Shown here: in pieces, positions 35,601-47,600 of the stretch
How positions within the stretch are numbered: the first letter of the stretch is position 1
Layout of the letters: every line of letters begins with the position of its first letter
Assembly (NCBI GenBank): GCA_946894095.1
Contig: OX335655.1
Coordinates: 7,688,001 to 7,752,000, forward strand
DNA: 64,000 nucleotides
DNA from: Incurvaria masculella
Lineage: Eukaryota; Arthropoda; Insecta; Lepidoptera; Incurvariidae
Reading direction: 5' to 3'
Position numbers and translations under genes: made by a program
Notes under the pieces: model-generated
The model's database searches: none
Told to the model about the DNA's origin: nothing
What the model saw: the letters and a program-made list of their open reading frames with translations, nothing else

Positions 35601-38600
35601 CTAAAATCTGTAAGTACCTTACAACTTAAATTTTGCAAGAGATATGACATTGTTATATGCACACTTAAATATGTTTTAAGTTTTAACATCTCAGAAACGT
35701 AAAAATACATAGATCAAATAAAGGAAGTAATTTCAAATTATATGTATATCAATGAACAATTAAGAAATTATAGTTAACACCAGAAATTTATTGACTATAC
35801 CTGAAGAGAACAGAAAACAATAATTTTATGGCCACACAATGTGAATGCTTTCAATCAAAATTAAATAAAACTTTCTTTAAATTAATTTTGAAATTGTGTT
35901 GGCTGCATTTAAATATATCTATATCGCCAAATTTATCATTGTATGTTTTGAATATCCGAAAGAAAGGCTTTCTATTACCAGCGTTCGTACGCGTACGCAG
36001 CAAAAGAAAGAGATCAAAACTGCGAGTGGCACGACTATGAGGGACGCGAATGTCTATCTGCGCGAGCAGTTCGCTGCAGTTCATTTTGTTATGCAGTAGC
36101 TTATGAAGAATCATTACATCCAAGATGCATCTTCTATCAGCCAGTGGCATTGGATTTATGTCAACAACTGGATTGTTTTTTAAAAGTCTGAAGTTAAGAA
36201 CACGATAAAAGTATTTTTGAATTTTTTCAAGAGAATTGATGTATTTTAAGTAAAAAGGATTCCATATTTCCGGTGTTGTTAAACTATAAATGTTTTCTGT
36301 TTTGTTTGATCTTTTTACCCTGATATTTTGCCATAAGTCGACTTTTTGTATTATTTCCACGTGCATTACGGTGCTGAAAATGTATTTAGTTATTGTCTTA
36401 GTTTTTTCTATTTTTAAAATTTTGTACATTCCTGTTTGTTATGCCAAATACATAAAATAAAAAAATACAAAACCATTCACCTACCTTGCAAAATCAATGT
36501 ATGGGTATTAAAACAAGAAAAACTAAATAGGGATTCTTACCGGATGTGGCGTCGGCTGCGGTGAATGTTGAGTGTGATGGAAAGATATCGACGAATGCAG
36601 CATGTCGAAATCATTGTCGAGCTCGTTCAACCGCTCGAGGTGCTCTTCCAGAGGTATCTCTGAAGATTCAATAAAATCGAATAAACACTGTTTTTGCCTT
36701 CTAGGTTCTTTGCACTTTTTAGAGTATTGTCCGATGTGCATTTTAGAAACTGTTATTTCATAGACTGCCTTATTATTATTATTTGTATATGAACGAACAG
36801 ACGAAGCTGGTATGCACATATCTTGATTATGTTAGTTTAGAATTCTACAAATGATGTTTTTTTTGTATTTTACCTACTTGATAAGCCTCCAAATTCTCCA
36901 GTTTCGGTTAACTGATTAGGTTTGATTAGTTTTTTTTTAATATCTGACCAGCTGGTTTTTCAATGAGTCTATTGATGGGGTTTGTTCGAAAGGTCCACCA
37001 CTCTGTTTGATAGAGACACAGAAAAGACCTGGCGTCACCGGTCAGCCATCAGTCACAGTGGCAACAGTGCTGGGGGCAAACAGAGGTAGATTGCTAACGT
37101 CATACCAGTGTTGAATAGGGATAATATAAGTCCACAGGTGTTGTCGCCATTCACATTAAGATTAGTCATCAGATATAGCTGTGTGACAATCTCTTTATTA
37201 GATATGTAGGAACATTAAAATACATTTGCAATTTATACTTAAAGATAAAAAACTTCTTCTAGAAAAGCCGGAACAAACTCCCGGAGGAAGTAATTAGTGC
37301 CGCTTCAGTGAACAGCTTCAAAAACAGACTTGACACTTATACAAAAAATCACAAACTTTAGACTTTTTACAGGAATAAAAAAAAAAACAAGTGCACCCCC
37401 AGTTACCAACTTAGATGTGCACGCATCAGCTTTAAGCTGCTAGTGTATCGAGACAATAACAATAACAACAGCTGTACCTAAAATACTTTCAATTTGGACC
37501 TGGACCTGGGATCACCAGAGCTTTCATTCAAAAGTTTGCCTAATGCTGAAGCGAAAGTCATCGCTTCTGGTGACCATGAAGCGAGTGTCTCGACGGTGAA
37601 ATTCACATTTAAAAAAACATTGATACAACATACAATGAATATTCACATTAGGTACTTAATTTATAATTTGAATATCTTTTTAGATAAAAAGCGAAGACAA
37701 GCAGATTTGTAGTTAAAATAATTAATACGTATTAATGTTTCTAGACAGTCAGTACATTCATCAGTAGGTATATACAAACATCTATTTTATATAGCCAATC
37801 TAGCTAACGCAACCACTTGGCACAGGCAGACTGACACATTTAGCTTCACAGGGTTGGTCTTTATCCTGTGAACCCAGTTTCAGCCATTTACGTTATCGTT
37901 ACTATTTTCGTCGCAACCTCCTAGTCTAAAAGAAGAAGTATTTAGAGAGTTTTGTACGTTGCGTGACATTAGCAGTGTATCCCTACCATCCTCTGTCTAC
38001 GGTGACACTCACTCTTCTCCTTGAACACCATCAGGTTGAGCTGCGTGTTGAGCGTGATGTAGGCGCCGCCCTCGTAGCGCACGTCCGCCGTCAGCCACAC
38101 GCCGCGCTCGTCGCACTCGGGCCCGCCCACCATCGCCACGAGCGGCGCCGTCGTGCCCAGCGAGAGCTCCGTCGCCACCAGTCGACCCATGAACGTAGGC
38201 AACTAAAATAAACAACAAATACGTTTTAGGCGCCATTCCAAAAGTCTAATTTTGAACTAATAGAACTTCCATATTCAAGCGTACTAAGTATCTAGGTCGT
38301 GGTCCGATTGGAACTATCCTTACTGAAAGCGCGTTCCCATACTAGGTGGTAAGAGTAAAGCATACAAGGGTTAGTCCCACCGCATTGGATGAAACTATGG
38401 TTGAAACGGCAATGAAAAATTGTCCATGTTTTCCATCCAGTTCAGTGTAGCCGTGCTCATAAAGAGAAGGTCCTGGCATGGCACCTAATTCCTTCGGGAA
38501 TGTGTGTATTGGGCTAATGTCATGATGGCAATTGTGTGGTATTAGCCATCCATTTCGGGTTTCATTAAAATTTTATGAATAGTGGGAATATGATGGCTTT

Positions 38601-41600
38601 TTAGATACTAATAAAAAAATACTAAAACTACAACCCTATTGCTTAAGGTGGTCCAACCCGGCGGGCCTAACTTATTCGCGGGCACGGTACAAAACCGTGC
38701 TGTTGCGCTCTGGGACCTTCTCTGTTATAAAGAATAAGACAGGCTCTGTGATGAGGAAGATGCAACATGTCCATAAAAAAGACAATGTGCATAGTGTATG
38801 ATTTGGTAAGATTTACGAAAATTTTAATTTCAAAACGACTTATAGCTAAAAGTAAACCACGACCGCGGTAGTCAAAAATCTAACAAAAACCAAATAGATT
38901 CCCAATAGAAACCAAATCTTGATTAAATAAGCTATGTCTGATGACTAATATTTTTACGATGTTCTTACTTTATCATTGCGTAATCCACCTCCAAAGTTAT
39001 TGTATAAAACGCGCGAAAAATTCGAACTTTCGGACCTTATTTATAACATAGAAACCAAACACAATTTTACAATGTCAATGGTCATCAGACATCTAGTTCG
39101 ATCAAATAAAGCTATTTTGAGCAAAATTATGGATCTCTGACAAGAAATATGGGCGTGATCTTTTTTCCCCTTTTGTATGGGGAGATGAGCGGGATGGGCC
39201 ACCTTAAAAGGTTATTAAGATGATTCCGACCTTGAGCGTATTGAGTTTACGTTGGATGCGCCGCTGCAGACGCGCCACCACGGCCGGATTGCGCATGGCG
39301 TCGTACGCGATGCGCCCGATCACAGCGTTGAGCCAGCCGATCTCAGCCGGCAGAGGTGTCGCCTCGGGCTCCATGCTGACACTAGATCTGCTTGGCTGCT
39401 GCTGTAAATGTTTTTTGAATGTTGGTAATTCCCTCGTAACTAGGAAAAAAAACCTTACATAATGTATTTATAATTCTGATCTGTGCTCAACATTGGAGCC
39501 TGCTTTACCACCTACAAGTTCCTGGATACATAAAACTTCAAGGGATGCAAACACTTTTTAATTAAGTATCATTAAGCTGAGCCATCCTTTTCACATGTAT
39601 TTCTTGCCTTTTACTTTCTAGATGTAAAAATTTTTTGTAATTACTTTCTATGCGTGTACCATACATTTGTTAGGTGCTACCACACAGAACTGACGCTGCG
39701 AACCAATTGTAAGTCGAGCACTTAAGCAGGCCTAATTCTTTTTTTATTGCTCGAACAACATACGGTCAAAAGGGTCTTTTGCATCTGGTAGCACATAAAG
39801 ATGTATAGATATGTACGGTGTGACATCTCTGATGATAAACAAGGGGCATACGCAGAAGACTGAAGATTGACATTGTAGCGTTCAATCCTGCACTGACAGA
39901 TGTCATATGCAGTTCGCGTGTTCGTGTTCATAACCTTGATGACAGTATTCTCACATTATGCTGAAACAACTGACCGGGAGCGATTGTAAATATTATCGTA
40001 ATACCATAATTGTACCAAATCTGCACGGTAACAAATCGCAGACCAGGAACATATGAGGACAAACCAACTGATGGTCAGTACTGATGGTAAAGACTGATCT
40101 TTGGTTAAGCACTGAAATAAGCCTCAATGTTTTTTGGTTCACATTATGAACGCAAGGAATCGTACTAAAACATAAATAATAACATGGACCCAGACATTTT
40201 CATTTTTATACCGGCACCTTGCGCATAGCAAGACTCCCACAAAAACTTACATACACAAAGCAAAGGAGCATGAAAAGCTGAAATAAAAGAAACATTACAT
40301 AGCTGCCAAAACTCCTCTTTTCTTTTTTCTTTCCTTTGGTATCCTTGGCTCCCTTGGGGCGGTCCTTGATGCCTTTGACGTGGTTCTGAATGGTGTTTTC
40401 CAAGGAGGGAGACACTCCCTCAGAGGATGTCGTTTTCTTGTGAACCTTTGTCAAGAATTAAGGTCATTAGGAATGGGAGGAATATTGATAATTTGGTGTG
40501 GAAAAAAAATCAGTCTGGGTATTAAATATCCATAAATACCCAGCTGATTACAATTAAATTTTGATTATCTGTAATGGGGGCAGAAACCTAATGCTAAGTT
40601 TCCCTTCAAGTGACTCGGCATTCGTCGGTGCTCAGCACAGACAACGCCCCAAGCCAAAGCGATCTTGCAGTTTGCCTTCGCAATAGATTCAGTCGTTGCT
40701 CGAAGACATCGTCGAGCTTGCGTCTTGCGTGATTTGCACTATTTCGTGATTGATAGTCTGCATTTTTTCCAACACTCATTTTCGTTCTATTGATTATAAC
40801 ATGCGACGTTTTCTTAGGCAGACTTGAATGGTTCGTCTAGAATGGAAATTCGCACTTGCCATATCCGCGCGAATCTCCTTTGATCCGGGTACAAAAAACA
40901 AAAAAATTCAAGATGTTGAGGAATACATACAATGCAAGCGTAGATCTATCAGTTTGTGGTGTAAATTAGTGTAGTTTGACTTCCAAAAGTTTAAATAAAT
41001 TAAATGAAAATTAAAACTAGGTAAGAGGGTGTCAGTCAGGGTATGAATACTGATGTGAGGATAATTTGCGCCGTACCTGAAAAATTTTGTACATGTACGG
41101 CCAGAAGTCTCTTTCGTGAGCGCGGAGGTCCATCGAGCGAAGAGTCTCGTCCGCCCAGCTCACTGCGACCGGTTCTGGGGCCACGTCGAATGCGCTGCAC
41201 TGCGGGGACAGCACTAGTTGCAGTTTACATAGAAGATAAAATGTCTACCTCGAAGAACATTGCTATTGGTTGTATTTTATTGTAATTCAGACTGTAAAAA
41301 AAGACTGGCCGTTTTGATGTAACAACATAACATCAGATCAGCGTTTATGTCACGTCCACAGCTCAAACAACATTCAAACAATAAAAAAAAGGAAAACTTT
41401 GTAATGAAATATATCTTTCTGGTCAACGACTTATTGGGGACATGTACGATATTGTGACGTGGACGTTAACTGCAACTGGTGACGAAGCAGTAATGCTGTG
41501 ATCTGACAGCTCTTTACCTTGATTAGAGCTGTAATGAAACTCTTGGAAATATGTAACTTGGCACAATTTTTGTATCACTCAGGTTGTAATTTTTTTCTAT

Positions 41601-44600
41601 TTAAACTTACGACACGAACCATAATTGAGTGGATGGTGTAATCTGAGCTAGGTTTTGCTATGACAAGTTGTAAAATAATGTGTGGTGAATACGAAAAAAA
41701 AATTTGGTTAATTGCGTTGACATGATGTGGGAGTGCCGCAATTGTGGACGTGACCGTGTGTTTAGTATAAAATTAAGTAAGAGGTAGCCTATGAAAAGCC
41801 CTAATAAAACCACATTCCTCGTTTTTTAAAATACGAGATATTCTCCGACATTTCGAGCTGATCGTTCCGCCCGTTGTCAAGGAGGCAGCCATACGTACGT
41901 ACGCAGCAGCCAACTGACCTAACTCTCCTCCCGCCTCGTAAAAAGCTGTACGTTTTAAAATTATCAACGACGTGGTAATCTCAAAAGTATAATACACATT
42001 CCTTTTTAGTTAGCAAAACCAAAAACTGATCCTAGAATCTAGAGACAACCTGACCTAGAGTAGTAGGAGTGAAGAAGGTATATAGTTACCGAGAGCTTGC
42101 CGTATGCAATGGAGTCTTTATCTGCAAGCCTGAATACGGTCATGTCAGAGTCTTTGGGAGCATCGGAGCCATTCTCGTCGGCGTCCGTGGGCGTCGCTGA
42201 GCTGCCGGCACCCCCGCCTCCGCCGCCACCGCCCGCCTCGCTTATAGCCGTACGTATCCTTCGGTACCTAATCAGTGGTTTTTTTATTATTGTTACTTGC
42301 TTAGGCATGTAATTACTGATATAACTTTAGGTATACAATTCTGCTCCTTCTAAACGGCTGGACCGATTTTGATGAAATTTTGTACTTATGGGGTAACCTG
42401 GATGGTTCCTTTTTTTTCTCACCAACATTTTTTATTTCTCATTAAAATTTATCAGAGCGGAGTTGGGAAACTCAGCTACTTTACTATAATTATGAAGACA
42501 TAGTGATCACAAATTGAGGAGGGTATGTTGAGGTGGTTTGGACATGTATAGTCGAAAGAATGAAGAAACAGACTTAGAGAGTGGAAGTGTCGAACTCGAG
42601 ACAACATTTAGTTGTTCACATGTGAAATGTCAGCTTATCTCACACTTACAACGCCTCAAGTATATTCTGGACATGTACATAAATGATGTCGAGAAAAGGG
42701 TTATTTTTTGATTAGGCAAGTGACTCACCACTCGTGCTTGTCTCGACTGGTGCGAGCGAATATGTAGAGGTGTGTGTGCATGTCGCGAGTCTCCCTCACG
42801 TGCAGACTCCACTCGGCACCGCCCTCCGCGCTCTCCTTACCCTCCGTGGAGACTCCCGCCTCCAGGTCTTCCTGCGCAAGGTGTCACTATAGGTTTTTAA
42901 AAAGCATTTTACTTGAGACTTTCTAAGGACAATGTAATTTAAGCTAAGACTGAAACTGAAAATGTGGCATAAAACGATGGTTGAAGACCAGGGAGTGCAA
43001 CAAAGCGGAGGGCGGCTTTTCCAGAACTGCAGCACTGCAACCTGAGCAGTAATGATTTAGGCACTGTGATTGGTCTTGTTACATGGTATCTTCTACTGAA
43101 TAGACATCAACCAACAATAGATACCATTGACAGTTTTCTCTGCAAAGCTTCCATGGGTGACGTGTGACGTTTAATTGTTAAATTTTAGTGTCAGTCCATT
43201 TCTTTTTTTTTTTTTTTTTTTTATTTAGGTTCATCAACAAGAACACCACTCAAACATACATAGAAAATACAGATAGAGGATAAAAGACTGAGCGTATTCT
43301 TAATTATAGACGAACACAACATTCACTACAAATTAATACCTAACCTAGCACAATTCGAGCTTAAATTTCAAATGACACTAGCACATAACAAGCAAAACAC
43401 AATAATAGAACAAGAAGATAAAAGAAAAAAAAAAAATGATTTAAAACGAATATTACATGTAACATATATTAGGATAAACAGTTACTACCTTTCTGAGATT
43501 TTTCTTAATTTTTCCCTCCATTGCCATTCCAGAACACACATTCAAATCAAAATCAAAATCTTTAATTTTTGATATTGCGTTGAAATTGGTAAATATTTTT
43601 GAAAGAGACGAATGAAAACCGAGATTTGTTCTAAATTTATTAATTTTAAGAGGAATCAAATTAGTTGCTCTAGCACCACGTCTGGGAACTTTAAACGATA
43701 CTTTTTCTAATAAGAAGGGACAATTAATTTTATCGTTTGTAATTTTGAAAAGAAATGTTTGACCAGCTATAAATCTACGCTGCTCCAGAGATTGCACTTT
43801 AAAATAGTCCAGCCTGTTTAAGTAATGAGGTAAATGCCTGGTTTTATTTGTAGAAAATGAAAGATAGGACAAGAAGCGTTTCTGAACATTTTCAATTCGT
43901 TGTATATGGACTTTATAGGAAGGACACCAGATAATACTACAATATTCAAGTATACTTCTGACTAATGAATTAAAAAGTGTAATTTTGGAAAAACATTTTT
44001 TGAAGTCCTTACTATGACGTTTAACAAAACCTAGCATTTTAAAAGAACGAGTAACAATGGCATCAATGTGTGTAGTCAACCTGAGTTGCTTATCAAATAT
44101 AACCCCGAGATCGCGAATCTCATCTACATTTTTCAGTTGCACACCTTCAAAGTGGTACTGAGTGGCAATAGATTTTTTTTTTCTGGTAAAACTAATCTTA
44201 GTGCATTTATTACAGTTAAGTGGCATTTTGTTGTCGAAGCACCATTTAGAGATTCTATCTAAGTCATATTGCAGTAAAGTGGAGTCAGACATCGTTTTAA
44301 TAACTTTAAATATTTTGCAGTCATCAGCAAATAGGACAATATCTGAATCCACTAGCACATCGCATAGGTCATTAATAAAAATTAGATATAAAACTGGGCC
44401 AAGATGGGAGCCTTGAGGAACTCCTGATGAAACGGTGAACCAATGAGATTCATAACCGTTTACGACTACATGTTGGGTACGATCCTTCAGGTAAGAAAAG
44501 AACCAGCCTAGGAGTTGACCGTGGAAACCAAAAGTGTGTAATTTTTTTATTAAAATCCTGTGATTGACTTTATCAAAGGCTTTACAAAAATCTGTGTATA

Positions 44601-47600
44601 CTGAATCCACTTGCAATCCCTTATCAACAGATTCAATCAAGGCGGTGGAATAACAAAGTAAGTTAGTTGTTGTGGACTTTTTAGAAAGAAAACCGTGTTG
44701 TTTGGGGGTAATGATTTGTTTTATGTGGTTGTTTATAATTGGACATAATATTTTTTCAAAGATTTTAGCAAAGGTGCATAAAATAGAAATAGGTCTATAG
44801 TTAGATACGTCATGTAAATTGCCATTTTTTGGAACTGGAACGATATGGGCTTGTTTCCATAGTGAAGGGAAGGTAGAAGTAGAAATTGATTTATTAAAAA
44901 TTATTGCCAGGGGAGTAGACAGTGCAGGAGCACATTTTTTTATAAATAAAGGTGGCAGCTTATCAGGCCCTGCACCTTTAAAAGGGTTGAGATTTTCAAG
45001 TGCTTTCTGTACTTCGATATCAGTAAATTCAATTATATGTAGTGAGTTGTTAGTTAATAATAAGGGTGAGAATTTGTTAGAATCATTTTCAGGCGACAAA
45101 TTTGAACCACTATCCATGACGTAAACGGAAGAGAAATGTCGAGCATATAACTCACTTATTGTTGCGCCATCTGATGTCTTAATATCACCATAAAACATGT
45201 CTTGGGGTATGCTACTTTTATTTTTACGCTTTTCATTGATAAATGACCAAAAAGCCTTAGTATTTTTATGTTCCGACAGAGACAATTCAACATGTTCTAT
45301 GTATGAAGTGTAACAACGATTGATCAATTTAGAACAACGTGAACGAAGAATGTCGTACGTTATCTTGTCTCGAGGGTTATTGTATTTTTTGTATTTTAAA
45401 CGAGATTTATGCTTCGATTTTAATAGTTTAATTAAGTCTGTAGTATACCAATGGGGAAATTTCTTATGGTTATTTAGTAGTTTTGGAGTGAAGTCATCAA
45501 TTAATCTACGAATATGTGTATAAAATAAAGTAACCATTTCATCAACTGTTAAAGATGGTTTTAAGATGTTATGCCAATCAAGCTTACTAAATTCGCGATT
45601 TATCGTGTCATAATTAGCCTTGTGAAAGATATATTTGGGATTTTTTTTGGTTTTAAGCATGCGAGTACAATTGGGACCAAGATCAAAGCATATTTCGAGA
45701 GGAGGATGATGCGTATCTACTTTACTTATAATATCGCCGCTGCGGCGTACTTGTAGTTGATTAATGTCGGAGATTACAAGATCCAATATTTTGTTGCTGG
45801 CATTGAAAGTGTCGTTGAATTGGGCTAACTGTTTAATGGAAAGAAAATCCACTAGGAGGCTACCTAAGGCGCAGTTGTAATTAGAAGGTATTAATGCGTT
45901 GTTGGGCTCTGTGTCGCGGGTCCATTGTATGAATCCAAGATTGAAATCACCAAGTATTATTGTTTGTGAACCATTAGCGCAACGGTCCAGAGCCATATCA
46001 ATGTTTTGCAAAAGTGATTCGAGTTGATTAGGAGAGGGTGGGGGAGGCAAGTATATTGCACAAATACGTAAGTGCCTTGGGATACCGTATTCATTTAAAT
46101 TAAAATCTATCCATAAATCTTCAAAATTACTCTCCCATGATGAGCAGCGTGAAACATGAAATTTGTGTAGGACAGCAATAAGTACGCCACCCCCATCACT
46201 CTTAAGGCTTGAACTACTAGCTCGATCTCTTCTGAACACCTGGTATCGGGCATCGAATATTTCAGAGTCATGAATAGTGCTATTTAGCCATGTTTCTGTT
46301 AAAACGATGACATCAAAATTTTGATTTAGTATTTCCAGGTAAAAATTGTTAATTTTTGTTCTAAGACCTCTTACATTTTGGTAGTAAATCCTTAAATCAT
46401 GCATTTTAAAATAAATACTTTAAACTTATGCGTTAAAAAGTACATTAGCATTTAAACTAGGGCTGCCAATGAGCCGCGGTCCCGAATCACAACCACTTGT
46501 GCCGTGTTTTCGTCTTTGCGAGCAAAAATCCTTCCATTGCGGATCCAAACGAATTTAAAATTGACTTCCTTAGCTTTGATTCTGGCAGCTGCATGTAGAG
46601 TCTTGTTGGCGGGTGAGAGGTGCTCGCTGATGTACACCGGAGACTTGGTGCCGCCGATTCCAAGATGAGCTGAGCTAAGTTTGTCGCTTTTATTCGTTTT
46701 ATTGAAGTTGATAACCGCGGCCAGGACTTCGTCCCTAGCACGTACGCTCGGCAGTTTCAGAACGATCGATTTTGGTCGACTAGATTCAGGCTTGGCTTTG
46801 GGGACTCGATGAACGTTAATGATGTCAGCTTCTGCAATGGGACGCGAAATGACGTTTCCAATCTGCTTCACAATGGAAACCAAGTTTTCCGATGCATGCT
46901 CCGGTACACATTGAATCTCCAGGTTAGTTTCACGTGCTTGCTGCTCCATGTAAGACAGTCTCGATGACATATCCCTCACGTCTGAGCGCAGGTCCGCATT
47001 TTCGGTCTCCAGATGTCTTATTTTAGTGAGTGCTTCCGCAAACATTTTTTTCAAGTCGTCATACTCAGCCGCAATAAAGTTAGCGGACTCTCTCAGCTCC
47101 GGTAGCACGTTCAGTTTTGTGTGAATGGCCTCGAATTCAGATGCAAAACTACGCCGAATTATCTGTACGATCCGTTCCATATCAAGATCGTGAGGTGAGC
47201 TGGAACCTGACAATGTAGGGGCGTTAGTACTTCCACCATCAGAAGCATCCACATCAACTTTATTTTTATTTTTCTGAACGTCTTTGCAGTCAGTGCAAGA
47301 CCATGCATCTTTTTTAGAACCCATTTTCCTGAAGTTCCCTTCCTTCATACCAACACAATTAAAGTGGTATGTTTTCGAACAATATGAGCACCTGATAGCG
47401 TCTCCATCAAAAATTTCCTTATGGCATTTTTGGCAATTCATGTCGAATATATTTTCAGAGAGAAAAAGAAAGAAAGGAAAGAAAAAAAAAATGTTTATGT
47501 ATCCGGCCTCCTGTGTCAAAGCCTCCTTTCCTACGCACTCCGCCACTGCACTACGCCTTCGTTAACGTTGTGAAACGAAATAGGCTATGTGTGTATCGGT

